Assembly: GCA_016196925.1 (NCBI GenBank)
Contig: JACPWS010000009.1
Coordinates: forward strand, 1 to 58,461
Origin: Burkholderiales bacterium
Lineage (GTDB): Bacteria > Pseudomonadota > Gammaproteobacteria > Burkholderiales > Burkholderiaceae_D
Direction: 5' to 3'
DNA: 58,461 nt
The position numbers were made by a program, and so were the translations under genes. Below are positions 10,181 to 20,991 of the stretch, piece by piece. A model generated the notes under the pieces. That model searched no databases, was not told where the DNA came from, and saw only the letters and a list, made by a program, of their open reading frames with translations. The stretch's first letter is position 1. Every line of letters begins with the position of its first letter.

Positions 10181-11206
10181 ATGAGCGATAAAAAAACACC
10201 CATGACCATGATCCAGGCTTTACGCTCCGCGATGGACGTGATGCTGGAACGCGACGACAACATGGTGGTCTTCGGACAAGACGTAGGTTATTTCGGCGGC
10301 GTATTCCGTTGCACCGAAGGCTTGCAAAAAAAGTACGGCAAGACGCGCGTGTTCGATGCGCCGATTTCCGAATCGGGCATCGTCGGCGCCGCCATAGGCA
10401 TGGGCGCCTACGGTTTGCGCCCGGTGATCGAGATCCAGTTCGCCGATTATATTTATCCGGCTTACGACCAGATCGTGTCGGAAGCGGCGCGCCTGCGTTA
10501 CCGTTCGGTCGGCGATTTCACCGCGCCGCTGACGATACGCACCCCTTGCGGCGGCGGCATCTACGGCGGCCAGACCCACAGCCAGAGCCCGGAAGCGGTA
10601 TTCACCCATGTGTGCGGCCTGCGCACCGTGATGCCGTCCAACCCTTACGACGCCAAGGGTTTGCTGATTTCTTCCATCGAGAACAACGACCCGGTGATCT
10701 TCCTGGAACCGAAGCGCCTGTACAACGGCCCGTTCAACGGCCACCACGACCAGCCGGTGGTGCCGTGGTCGCAGCATCCCATGGGCGAAGTGCCGGAAGG
10801 CTATTACACCGTGCCGCTGGAATCGGCCTCGGTGTTCCGCCCCGGCAAAGACCTGACCGTGCTGGCTTACGGCACCATGGTCTGGGTTTCGGAAGCGGCC
10901 GCGCTTGAGAGCGGCGTCGATGCCGAAATCATCGACCTGCGCAGCATCTGGCCGCTCGATCTGGACACCATCGTCGCTTCGGTGAAAAAGACCGGCCGTT
11001 GCGTGATCGTGCATGAAGCGACCCGCACCAGCGGTTTCGGCGCCGAGCTGACCGCCCTGGTGCAAGAGCATTGTTTCTACCACCTGGAAGCGCCTATCGA
11101 GCGCGTGACCGGTTGGGACACGCCTTACCCGCACGCGCAGGAATGGGATTATTTCCCCGGACCGGCCCGCGTAGCAGCGGCATTCAAACGTGCGATGGAG
11201 GCATAA
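10181..11206 (+). CDS. bkdA2: Branched-chain 2-oxoacid dehydrogenase E1 beta subunit
   Basis: 341 aa. Forms the alpha2-beta2 E1 heterotetramer. I chose the ATG at 10181 (MSDKKTPMTMIQALR) because of the cgggga site just upstream; an earlier ATG at 10166 overlaps bkdA1 and has no site. Typical blocks: VVFGQDVGYFGGVF, DAPISESGIVG and the IRTPCGGGI loop. The gap to bkdA1 is 11 bases and to the E2 gene 3 bases, so translation is probably coupled. Confidence 0.93.
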   Translation: MSDKKTPMTMIQALRSAMDVMLERDDNMVVFGQDVGYFGGVFRCTEGLQKKYGKTRVFDAPISESGIVGAAIGMGAYGLRPVIEIQFADYIYPAYDQIVSEAARLRYRSVGDFTAPLTIRTPCGGGIYGGQTHSQSPEAVFTHVCGLRTVMPSNPYDAKGLLISSIENNDPVIFLEPKRLYNGPFNGHHDQPVVPWSQHPMGEVPEGYYTVPLESASVFRPGKDLTVLAYGTMVWVSEAAALESGVDAEIIDLRSIWPLDLDTIVASVKKTGRCVIVHEATRTSGFGAELTALVQEHCFYHLEAPIERVTGWDTPYPHAQEWDYFPGPARVAAAFKRAMEA

Positions 11207-11209
11207 AAG

Positions 11210-12517
11210 ATGGGCATACATATCATTAAGATGCCGGATATCGGCGAAGGCATAGCGGAAGTAGAACTGGTGGCCTGGAACGTCGCCGTCGGCGACAACA
11301 TCAAGGAAGACCAGATCCTGGCCGATGTCATGACCGACAAGGCCACCATAGAAATCCCGAGTCCGGTGCACGGCAAGGTGCTGGCGCTGGGCGGCGCGGC
11401 CGGCCAGGTGATGGCGGTCGGCGCCGAATTGATACGCATAGAAGTGGAAGGCGAGGGCAACCTGAGCGCCAGCGCGGCGGCAGCGGCTCCGGCGGCAGCG
11501 CCGGCGAAAGCAGCGCCTGTTGCTGCACCGGCACCGGCGCCCGCTGCCGCAATCGCGGCCCCCGCTGCGGTAGCGAAGGCGGCGCCCGCCAAGCCGGCGG
11601 TCTCCGCTTCTGCCAGCGGCGCGGCGCGTCCGACCGGCGACAAGCCTATCGCTTCCCCGGCGCTCAGAAGGCGCGCCTGGGATCTCGGCGTCGAACTGCA
11701 ATACGTGCCCGGCAGCGGCGCCGGCGGCCGCATCACGCAAGACGATCTGGATGCTTATGTGGCACGACCCTTGGCGCGCGGCCCGGTCAGCAGCGGCGGC
11801 TCCCTGTACCGCGAATTGCACGAAGAACAGGCTATACCCGTAATCGGCTTGCGCCGCAAGATCGCGCAAAAGATGCAGGACGCCAAGCGCCGCATTCCGC
11901 ATTTCTCTTATGTGGAAGAATGCGACGTGACCGAGTTGGAAGCCTTGCGCACTAAGCTGAACCAGCAATGGGGCAAAGAACGCGGCAAACTCAGCCTGCT
12001 GCCTTTCCTGATGCGCGCAGTGGTGCTGGCGCTGCGCCAGTTCCCGCAAATCAATGCGCGTTTCGATGACGAGGCTGGCGTGGTCACGCGTCATGCGGCG
12101 GTGCATCTCGGGATTGCGGCCCAGACTGAATCGGGCCTGATGGTGCCGGTGGTGCGGCATGCGGAAGCGCGCGACCTGTGGTCTTGTGCTAATGAAATGG
12201 CGCGTCTGGCGGAAGCGGCGCGTAGCGGCAAGGCCGGGCGCGAAGAATTGTCCGGCTCCACCATCACCATTTCCAGCCTCGGTGCGCTGGGCGGCATCGT
12301 GTCGACCCCGGTCATCAATCATCCTGAAGTCGCGATCGTCGGCGTCAACAAGATGGTCGAGCGGCCCATGATACGCAACGGGCAAGTGGTGGCGCGCAAG
12401 ATGATGAATTTGTCTTCGTCTTTCGACCATCGCGTGGTGGACGGCATGGATGCCGCCGAATTCATACAAACGGTGCGCGGCTATCTGGAATGCCCGGCCA
12501 CCCTGTTCGTGGAGTAA
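11210..12517 (+). CDS. bkdB: Branched-chain 2-oxoacid dehydrogenase E2, dihydrolipoamide acyltransferase
   Basis: 435 aa. Core of the complex; transfers the acyl group from lipoamide to CoA. Seen: one lipoyl domain at residues 1-80 with the lipoylated lysine in DVMTDKATIE (Lys44), an Ala/Pro hinge at about 85-140, the E1/E3-binding domain at about 147-182 (ASPALRRRAWDLG to GRITQDDL), and the catalytic domain ending with the active-site block SFDHRVVDGMDAAEF near 403-417. One lipoyl domain and this length fit BkdB rather than the multi-lipoyl pyruvate E2. Confidence 0.94.
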   Translation: MGIHIIKMPDIGEGIAEVELVAWNVAVGDNIKEDQILADVMTDKATIEIPSPVHGKVLALGGAAGQVMAVGAELIRIEVEGEGNLSASAAAAAPAAAPAKAAPVAAPAPAPAAAIAAPAAVAKAAPAKPAVSASASGAARPTGDKPIASPALRRRAWDLGVELQYVPGSGAGGRITQDDLDAYVARPLARGPVSSGGSLYRELHEEQAIPVIGLRRKIAQKMQDAKRRIPHFSYVEECDVTELEALRTKLNQQWGKERGKLSLLPFLMRAVVLALRQFPQINARFDDEAGVVTRHAAVHLGIAAQTESGLMVPVVRHAEARDLWSCANEMARLAEAARSGKAGREELSGSTITISSLGALGGIVSTPVINHPEVAIVGVNKMVERPMIRNGQVVARKMMNLSSSFDHRVVDGMDAAEFIQTVRGYLECPATLFVE

Positions 12518-12520
12518 ATT

Positions 12521-13930
<1,410 letters not shown>

Positions 13931-14092
13931 GTGAAATCGTAATTATTCAGTCGGAAATAAAAAAACTTTCGCCGCGGAGGCGCAGAGAGCGCAGAGGAAA
14001 TACCAAGGTTTTCTCTGCGCTCTCTGCGCGGTTAAGTCTTGGTTCGATTAAACGTGACGCGCCAAAAACTGCTGAACAGTTACGTGAAATCG
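13931..14092. repeat. TIR-bounded intergenic repeat, family A copy 1
   Basis: The left end gtgaaatcgtaattattcag and the right end ctgaacagttacgtgaaat are inverted, imperfect copies of each other. Inside is a 17-base perfect stem: 13980-13996 (gcgcagagagcgcagag) pairs with 14013-14029 around a 16-base loop. The element starts at the base after the lpdV stop and may also act as a 3' mRNA structure. Other copies: 14966-15121 and 48686-48975. Confidence 0.7.
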
Positions 14093-14096
14093 ACTT

Positions 14097-14119
14097 AGGG
14101 CGCACTGCGCGCACCCTAC
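14097..14119. repeat. Small palindromic repeat, family D copy 2
   Basis: agggcgcactgcgcgcaccct, an imperfect palindrome that overlaps the end of the slipin gene. The TAG stop of that gene (minus strand) is the TAG inside the repeat's own GTAGGGTGCGC-type sequence. Confidence 0.5.
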
Positions 14120-14871
14120 GCTGACTTCTTGTTCACGAACGAAGCCAGCAAATCCATGGGCAGCGGGAACACCACCGTGGTGTTCTTGTCGGCGCCGATC
14201 ACGGTCAGGGTTTCCAGGTAGCGCAGCAATATCGCCTGCGGTTCCTGCGCCAGTATCCTGGCCGCTTCATACAGTTTTTCCGACGCCTGCAATTCGCCTT
14301 CGGAATGGATCACCTTGGCGCGCCGTTCGCGTTCGGCTTCGGCCTGGCGGGCAATCGCGCGTATCATCGATTCGGTCAGATCGACTTGCTTGATCTCGAC
14401 ATTCTCGACCTTGATGCCCCAGGAATCGGTTTGCGCATCGAGCGCCTGGCGGATATCGAGATTCAGTCTTTCGCGCTCGGCCAGCATGTCGTCCAGTTGA
14501 TGTTTGCCCAGCACAGAACGCAGCATGGTCTGCGCCAGCTGGCTGGTGGCGTTCAGGTAATTCGCGACTTCTATGATCGCTTTCTTCGGATCGGTCACGC
14601 GGAAATATACGACGGCGCTGACCTTGACCGAGACATTGTCGCGCGAGATCACGTCCTGGGTCGGCACTTCCAGCACCACGGTGCGCAGATCGACGCGCAC
14701 CAGTTGCTGTATGCCGGGCACGATCAAGACCAAGCCCGGACCGGCGACGCCGGAAAACCGCCCCAGCGTGAACACGACGCCGCGTTCATACTCACGGAAA
14801 ATGTAGACGGCCGCGATCAACACGACGACCGTAATGAATAGCAAACCTAGCCAGCTTACACCCCAGACCAT
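14116..14871 (-). CDS. Slipin, a stomatin-like SPFH-domain membrane protein
   Basis: 251 aa. The start at 14871 (MVWGVSWLG) has a perfect aaggagg site; upstream in-frame ATGs run into a repeat. One membrane segment at residues about 5-27 is followed by an SPFH domain (YERGVVFTLGRFSGVAGPGL, VDLRTVVLEVPTQDVISRDN) and a helical region with RQAEAERERRAKVI. Such proteins oligomerise on the inner membrane and are tied to membrane microdomains and proteolysis control. They usually sit beside an NfeD-family protease gene, which is absent here. The gene is flanked by family A repeats on both sides. Confidence 0.9.
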   Translation of the reverse strand: MVWGVSWLGLLFITVVVLIAAVYIFREYERGVVFTLGRFSGVAGPGLVLIVPGIQQLVRVDLRTVVLEVPTQDVISRDNVSVKVSAVVYFRVTDPKKAIIEVANYLNATSQLAQTMLRSVLGKHQLDDMLAERERLNLDIRQALDAQTDSWGIKVENVEIKQVDLTESMIRAIARQAEAERERRAKVIHSEGELQASEKLYEAARILAQEPQAILLRYLETLTVIGADKNTTVVFPLPMDLLASFVNKKSA

Positions 14872-14965
14872 GTCGCGCCTCCTTCTTGCCGAAACGGTTC
14901 TTGCTACTATGCAAGAACCGCGACTCGTCGCGTTTTCAGTATAGGTCTGCGGCGGGAGATGGAAA

Positions 14966-15121
14966 GAATTTTCGTAACTGTTCACCCAAACTGTATGCAT
15001 CGCCGGCTATCGAACAAAAACGTTAACCGCAGAGCCGCAGAGGACGCAGAGAAAAGTTTTTTGACTCCTCTGCACCTCGGCGGCTAAGGATTTTCATCTC
15101 CGGCTGAATAGCTACGATTTT
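14966..15121. repeat. TIR-bounded intergenic repeat, family A copy 2
   Basis: The left end aattttcgtaactgttca (14967-14984) and the right end ctgaatagctacgattt (inverted) match the ends of copies 1 and 3. The interior again holds facing cgcagag and ctctgc tracts (15030-15090), though with more mismatches than copy 1. Lies in the 378-base gap between slipin and the next minus-strand gene. Confidence 0.65.
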
Positions 15122-15249
15122 TCTAAGCGGAAAACGACCTCCGCCTGCCGCAACGCAATGAAAACGGGCGTAGCATGAAAAAACGTCCACACTACGCCGC
15201 GGAACCAGCGAGCCAAGAACAGGCTCGCGGTTCGAAACGAGACTAGAGG

Positions 15250-15675
15250 CTAGTGTAAGGCTATCGCTATGACCTGGCTGTCTGCCTTGGCTAGACTGTC
15301 GGACGAGACTGCCATCAGCACTTCTCCGCTGACATCGCCATTCGGGTGATTCTCTATCCGCATCTGCAACTTCCTATCCCTGGCGACGAAAGTATCGGCA
15401 GCGGTAGCGACAATTTCATGTCTTTCCTGGCCGCCGATTTTCGCGTACATGGTGTAGCCGATGTTGAACAAGGACAGTGTCATGCCGTTCGATAAATCGT
15501 AGGCGCCCTTGAATTCTCCCTCGAACTGATACATAGGCATACGATACGTTTTCTCAGGCATTGTGATTGTATAGTGCGGTCTGGCGATAGTGACTGTCTC
15601 CACATCCGATGCAGTCTGCGCTGTGGTCATCAGCGAGAGCGCGCTCAGCAGCGAAAATAAAATGAGCTTTTTCAT
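15250..15675 (-). CDS. Exported hypothetical protein
   Basis: 141 aa. A signal peptide (MKKLILFSLLSALSLMTTAQTAS) is cut near residue 20. The rest looks like a small beta-rich domain: TVTIARPHYTITMPEKTYRM, then FEGEFKGAYDLSNGMTLSLF, and a C-terminal half reminiscent of small secreted beta-barrel or immunity-type folds. No cysteine. A ggggaa site precedes the ATG. No family recognised; probably periplasmic. Confidence 0.75.
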   Translation of the reverse strand: MKKLILFSLLSALSLMTTAQTASDVETVTIARPHYTITMPEKTYRMPMYQFEGEFKGAYDLSNGMTLSLFNIGYTMYAKIGGQERHEIVATAADTFVARDRKLQMRIENHPNGDVSGEVLMAVSSDSLAKADSQVIAIALH

Positions 15676-16151
15676 GATTTCCCCTTCGATTTGCTGATCA
15701 GGACTGGAAATCTTTACTCGCTTGCCGGGTAGAGTGACAATCCTGAGTGCAATCCAAACTTCCCAACTCTACCCAATAACAGAAGTTAAAAACACCGTTT
15801 TTTCAATGAGATCATCTGTCGATCCCACATATTCAATATAGTCAAAGCGGTACGCTAGAGGTAATTAGAAAATGCTATCGACAGCCGAAATTAAGAGCAA
15901 TTATCTTTGACGAAAACCCCGGTTTTCAAAATAAGCGGCAGCTGTTCTGGGCCGCCTGAAAATATTCTTCAGCGGCCCGCGCCGGCGACCCGCGCGAGCT
16001 TGCCGCGGCGCTGCAAACGCGCCTTGAATTTTCAGCATATTTTTGAGTCAGGTGTGCGGGTATGAATAGAAAATAGAGGATACTTGCAGCAGCAAATATT
16101 CCGCATTCTGATTCTTAGAATTTCTTGTGATCCAAAGTTGAAGGAGACTGT
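15676..16151. other. Intergenic region upstream of the glutamate dehydrogenase gene
   Basis: 476 bases, AT-rich at its left part. A hairpin at 15949-15978 pairs gggccgcctgaa with ttcagcggccc (one bulge) but has no T-run. It is a divergent promoter region, with gdh on the plus strand and the exported protein on the minus strand. No clear promoter or riboswitch was identified. Confidence 0.45.
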
Positions 16152-19100
16152 ATGACGACATCCCATTCCGCCGAACTTCTGGCTTACGTCGAGCAACATG
16201 CCGGCCCGGCCGCCGGACGCCAGGGCGCTTTCATTGCCGCTTATTTCGATAGCACCGACCCCGACGAGATCAGCGCACGCGGTCCGGCCACGCTGTTTGC
16301 GCTGGCGAATGCGCACTGGCGCCTGCTCGATGCGCCGCGCGTCGCCAACACCGCCACCGTGCGCGTGTTCAACCCCACCCTGGCGGAAGACGGTTTTGTC
16401 AGCGAACATACGGTGGTGCAGATCGTCAACGACAACATGCCGTTTCTGGTCGATTCCGTCACCATGGCGATCAACCGTTGCGGCCGCACCGCGCACTGGA
16501 TCGTGCATCCGCTGATGAGCGTGGCGCGCGACGCCCGGGGCGGCATCGCTTCGGTCCAGACGGTGGCCGCAGCGCAGGCCGCCGGACGCGCAGGCAGTGT
16601 GGAATCGCTGATCCTGGTCGAATGCGATCGCATCGTCGGCGCCGCAGAAAGGCAGGCGCTGGTCGACGATTTACACCAGGTGCTGGCCGATGTGCGCGGC
16701 GCGGTGGTCGACTGGCAGCCTATGCTGGAAAGGGTGCGGGCGGTGCGCCACGCCTGCGAAAAATTTACCCAGGCGCCCGAAAAACGCGACGAAGCGATCG
16801 CCTTCCTGCAATGGCTGGAAGACCGCCATTTCACATTTTTGGGCACGCGCGATTACGACCTGAAGCGCGAGGGCGATGTGGTCAGCCTGGTAGCCTTGCC
16901 GGAAACCGGCCTCGGCATCTTGCGCGGCAAGGTGCAAACCGCCGAGACCCGCTTACCGCCGGAAGTGGTGGCGCTGATGGATTCGGATGAAGTGGTGATG
17001 GTGACCAAGGCCATGACGCGCGCCACCGTGCACCGCCCGGCCTGGCTCGATTACATCGCGGTCAAGCGCTTCGACGATAACGGTAAGGTGATCGGCGAAT
17101 CGCGCTTCCTCGGCCTGTATACCTCGGCCGCGTATTCCGAGCTGGTCGGCGATATCCCGCAAGTGCGGCAACGCGTGGCCGCCGTCATGGCGAATGCCGG
17201 CGTGGTGCCGGAAAGCCATGCCGCCAAGTCGCTGCAGGCTATCCTCGACGATTATCCGCGCGACGAATTATTCCAGATTGACACCACCACCCTGACCGAA
17301 CACGCGGTCGGCATCCTGCGCCTGCAAGAGCGGCAGCGCACCCGCGTATTCCTGCGGCGCGACCCTTTCGGCCGCTTCACGTCGGCCCAGGTATTCGTAC
17401 CGCGCGACCGCTACAACACCGAACTGCGCGTCAAGATCAGCAATGAATTGATGAGCACGCTGAACGGCCAGTCGATAGAATTCACGCCGATGCTGACCGA
17501 CAGCCCGATGGCGCGCATCCACTATCTGGTGCGCGCCAAAGAACTGGCGCCGAATAACGTCAACCTGACGGCGCTGGAAACGCGCATCGCCAGGCTGGCG
17601 CAGCGCTGGGAAGACGATTGCAGCAACGACTTGCTGCGCACGCACGGCGAAGGGCCGGGGCTGGTACTGGCGCACCGCTTTGCGAGCGCCTTCCCCACCG
17701 TGTACCGCGAAGATTTCACGGCCCAGGTCGGCGCCGAAGACGCCGAAATGCTGGCCGCCTTGTCGGGCGCTGCGCCGATGATGGTCAAGCTGTACCGGCC
17801 GCTCGACGCGGCGGCCGGCATGTTGCGCTTCAAGATCTACAACACCACCAAGGTCGCTTTGTCTGACTCGCTGCCGGTGCTGGAGCACATGGGCGCGCGC
17901 GTGCTGGATGAACAACCTTATCGCGTCGGCGGCGGCGCTCAGGCTTTGTGGATCCACGACCTCGGCTTGCAACTGCCGGCCAGCACCGATCTGGCGCTCG
18001 TGAAGGATCGCTTCGAAGCCTTGTTCTCGCAAGCCTGGCGCGGCGAGGTCGAAAGCGACGACCTCAATCGCCTGGTGCTCAACACCATGCTCGACGCCCG
18101 CTCTATCGCGGTGCTGCGCGCCTGCTCGCGCTACTTCAAGCAACTCGGTTTCGCCTACAGCCAAAACTATATCGAGGCCGCCCTGAACAAGAACGCCGCC
18201 ATCACCCAATTGATCGCGGAATTGTTCGGCGCCCGCTTCAAGCCCGATTTCGCCGGCGACCGCGTGGAGGCGCAGCAGCACATTCGCGAACAGCTGGAGG
18301 CGCAATTGAGCAATGTTGCCAGCCTCGATGAAGACCGCATCCTGCGCCAGTTCTTCGCCACCGTGCTGGCGACCTTGCGCACCAACCTGTGGCAGACCAC
18401 GGCAGACGGTGCTTACAAATCCTATGTCAGCTTCAAGCTGAATCCGCGCGAAGTGCCAGGCGTGCCGGAACCGAAACCGTTATTCGAAATCTGGGTGTAT
18501 TCGCCACGGGTGGAAGGCGTGCATCTGCGCGGTGGCAAGGTCGCGCGCGGCGGCTTGCGCTGGTCCGACCGGCGCGAAGACTTCCGCACCGAAATCCTGG
18601 GCCTGGTGAAAGCCCAGCAAGTCAAGAATACCGTGATCGTACCGGTCGGCTCCAAGGGCGGTTTCGTGCTGAAGAATGCACCGCCGGCCAGCGAGCGCGA
18701 AGCGTATCAGGCCGAAGGCGTGGCTTGCTACAAGATCTTCCTGTCCGGCTTGCTCGATATCACCGACAACATCGTCAAAGGCGCGGTAGTGCCGCCGGCC
18801 AGGGTGGTGCGGCACGACGCGGACGACCCTTACCTGGTGGTGGCGGCCGACAAGGGCACCGCGACCTTCTCCGATATCGCGAATGGCGTCTCGGCTGATT
18901 ACGGTTTTTGGCTCGGCGACGCCTTCGCTTCCGGCGGCTCGGTCGGTTACGACCACAAAAAAATGGGCATCACCGCACGCGGCGCCTGGGAATCGGTCAA
19001 GCGCCATTTCCGCGCTATGGGCGTGAACACCCAGGACACGCCGTTCACGGTGGCCGGCATCGGCGACATGTCGGGCGACGTGTTCGGCAACGGCATGTTG

Positions 19101-20912
19101 TTGTCGCCGCAGATCAAGCTGGTGGCGGCCTTTGACCACCGCCATATTTTCATCGACCCGACCCCTGGCCCAGCCAGCTCGTTCGCCGAGCGCCAGCGCC
19201 TGTTCAACTTGCCGCGCTCGAGCTGGGACGATTATGACAAGCGCCTGATTTCGGCCGGCGGCGGCGTCTATCCGCGCACGGCGAAATCGATTACGCTGAG
19301 TCCCGAAGCTTGCGCCGTGCTGGGACTGGAAACCGCCGAGCTGGCCCCGGTCGAATTGCTGCGCGCGATCTTGCAGGCGCCGGTCGACTTGCTGTACAAC
19401 GGCGGCATCGGCACCTACGTCAAGGCCACCTTCGAGACCCACGCCCAGGTCGGCGACAAGGCCGGCGACGCCTTCCGTGTCAACGGCAATGAGCTGCGCT
19501 GCAAGGTGCTGGCGGAGGGCGGCAACCTCGGCTGCACGCAAAACGGCCGCATAGAATTCGCGCAAAATGGCGGCCGTATCTACACCGATGCGATCGACAA
19601 TTCGGCCGGCGTGGATTGCTCGGATCACGAAGTCAATATCAAGATTTTGTTGGGCGGCATCGTCGAAGCCGGCGATCTCACGCTCAAGCAACGCAACGAC
19701 TTGCTGGCCTCGATGACCGATGAAGTCGGGCATCTGGTGCTGACCGACAATTACTACCAGAGCCAGGCGCTCGATATCGCCTGCCACCGCCCGCTGTATG
19801 TGCTGGACGGCCAGCAACGCCTGATGCAAAGCCTGGAGCGCCACGGCCGCCTGAACCGCGCGATCGAATACCTGCCGAGCGACGAAGAAATCGCGCGCCG
19901 CAAGGCGCACAAACAAGGGCTGACCGCACCGGAAGGCGCGGTGGTGCTGGCTTACGCCAAGATGTCGGTATTCGATGATCTGGTCGCCAGCAACTTGCCG
20001 GACGACCCTTTCTTCAGCCGCGCGCTGAAAGCCTATTTCCCGCAAGTCTTGTCCGAGAAGTTTGAAGCGGCGATTGCGGCCCATCCGCTCAAGCGCGAAA
20101 TCATCGCCACCTTCATCACCAATACCGTGGTGAACCGCACCGGCGCCACCTTCGTCAACTTCATCTCGGCCGAGGCCGCGGCCAGCGCGGCCGACGTGAT
20201 ACGCGCGTTTACGCTGGCCAGGGAAATATTTGATCTGGAGCCTTTGTGGGATCAGATCGATGCGCTCGATTACCGCGTCGATGCCAAGCTGCAGCTCGAT
20301 TTGCTGGCGCAGCTGACCGCCATCGCCCAGCGCGCCTCGCGCTGGATGTTGCGCATCCGCGCCCAGAACACCGACTTGCCGACCCTGATCCAGCGCTACC
20401 AGCCGGCCGCGCGCGAGCTGCGCTGGCAACTGGATGACTGGCTGCCGGCCAGCGCACACGCCAGCTGGCAACAGTCGGCCGAAGCACTGGTGCAAGCGGG
20501 GGTCGAATCGACTCTGGCGCAAAACCTGACGGCGCTGGAATTCATCTTCCCGGCGCTCGATCTGGTCGATCTGGCGCAAAGCACCGGGGCCGATCTGGAG
20601 CAGGCGGCGCGCGCTTATTTCGCGGTCGATGCCGAACTCGGCCTGAGCGGCTGGCGCAGCCAGATCAACCGTCTGCCTACCGAGACCTTGTGGCAAACCC
20701 AGGCCCGCGGCAGCGCGCGCGACGATGTGTATTCGATCGCCAGCCAGATCACGCGCGGCTTGCTGTCGCGTCAGGAACAGCTCAGCGACTGGCGCGAGCA
20801 GCATGCCAGCGCGATCGAGCGCCTGAACCGTTTGCTCGCTACCATCAGCACCCAGGGCGCCGATCTGGCGCCGGTTTCGGTGGCGCTGCGCGAACTGCGG
20901 CATCTGGCTTAG
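16152..20912 (+). CDS. gdhB: NAD-dependent glutamate dehydrogenase, large (180 kDa) type
   Basis: 1586 aa, the usual size for this class. Oxidatively deaminates glutamate to 2-oxoglutarate in the cytoplasm, a catabolic route for amino acids. The N-terminal half carries ACT-like regulatory regions. The catalytic domain begins around residue 770 with KPLFEIWVYSPRVEGVHLRGG, contains ARGGLRWSDR and PVGSKGGFV (the glycine-rich substrate lysine region, about residue 830), and GDMSGDVFGNGML near 975. A good aaggaga site precedes the ATG. Monocistronic, with a strong terminator. Allosteric control by amino acids is known in relatives but cannot be read from the sequence. Confidence 0.96.
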   Translation: MTTSHSAELLAYVEQHAGPAAGRQGAFIAAYFDSTDPDEISARGPATLFALANAHWRLLDAPRVANTATVRVFNPTLAEDGFVSEHTVVQIVNDNMPFLVDSVTMAINRCGRTAHWIVHPLMSVARDARGGIASVQTVAAAQAAGRAGSVESLILVECDRIVGAAERQALVDDLHQVLADVRGAVVDWQPMLERVRAVRHACEKFTQAPEKRDEAIAFLQWLEDRHFTFLGTRDYDLKREGDVVSLVALPETGLGILRGKVQTAETRLPPEVVALMDSDEVVMVTKAMTRATVHRPAWLDYIAVKRFDDNGKVIGESRFLGLYTSAAYSELVGDIPQVRQRVAAVMANAGVVPESHAAKSLQAILDDYPRDELFQIDTTTLTEHAVGILRLQERQRTRVFLRRDPFGRFTSAQVFVPRDRYNTELRVKISNELMSTLNGQSIEFTPMLTDSPMARIHYLVRAKELAPNNVNLTALETRIARLAQRWEDDCSNDLLRTHGEGPGLVLAHRFASAFPTVYREDFTAQVGAEDAEMLAALSGAAPMMVKLYRPLDAAAGMLRFKIYNTTKVALSDSLPVLEHMGARVLDEQPYRVGGGAQALWIHDLGLQLPASTDLALVKDRFEALFSQAWRGEVESDDLNRLVLNTMLDARSIAVLRACSRYFKQLGFAYSQNYIEAALNKNAAITQLIAELFGARFKPDFAGDRVEAQQHIREQLEAQLSNVASLDEDRILRQFFATVLATLRTNLWQTTADGAYKSYVSFKLNPREVPGVPEPKPLFEIWVYSPRVEGVHLRGGKVARGGLRWSDRREDFRTEILGLVKAQQVKNTVIVPVGSKGGFVLKNAPPASEREAYQAEGVACYKIFLSGLLDITDNIVKGAVVPPARVVRHDADDPYLVVAADKGTATFSDIANGVSADYGFWLGDAFASGGSVGYDHKKMGITARGAWESVKRHFRAMGVNTQDTPFTVAGIGDMSGDVFGNGMLLSPQIKLVAAFDHRHIFIDPTPGPASSFAERQRLFNLPRSSWDDYDKRLISAGGGVYPRTAKSITLSPEACAVLGLETAELAPVELLRAILQAPVDLLYNGGIGTYVKATFETHAQVGDKAGDAFRVNGNELRCKVLAEGGNLGCTQNGRIEFAQNGGRIYTDAIDNSAGVDCSDHEVNIKILLGGIVEAGDLTLKQRNDLLASMTDEVGHLVLTDNYYQSQALDIACHRPLYVLDGQQRLMQSLERHGRLNRAIEYLPSDEEIARRKAHKQGLTAPEGAVVLAYAKMSVFDDLVASNLPDDPFFSRALKAYFPQVLSEKFEAAIAAHPLKREIIATFITNTVVNRTGATFVNFISAEAAASAADVIRAFTLAREIFDLEPLWDQIDALDYRVDAKLQLDLLAQLTAIAQRASRWMLRIRAQNTDLPTLIQRYQPAARELRWQLDDWLPASAHASWQQSAEALVQAGVESTLAQNLTALEFIFPALDLVDLAQSTGADLEQAARAYFAVDAELGLSGWRSQINRLPTETLWQTQARGSARDDVYSIASQITRGLLSRQEQLSDWREQHASAIERLNRLLATISTQGADLAPVSVALRELRHLA

Positions 20913-20926
20913 CCGGTCCGGCAAGT

Positions 20927-20964
20927 AAAAATCCCCTGGCGCAGCTGCGGCAGGGGATTTTTTT
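20927..20964. terminator. Bidirectional terminator between gdhB and the HD-GYP gene
   Basis: aaaaatcccctg pairs with caggggattttt, with an interior gcgcagctgcgg loop region, in the 79-base gap between two convergent genes. Confidence 0.85.
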
Positions 20965-20991
20965 ACGGCGTTTTTTTTGAAACGGAGCGCG

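Noticed and set aside
15949..15978. Hairpin upstream of gdhB as a riboswitch or attenuator
   Set aside because: A single GC-rich stem without a T-run or recognisable aptamer; it does not support a regulatory call.
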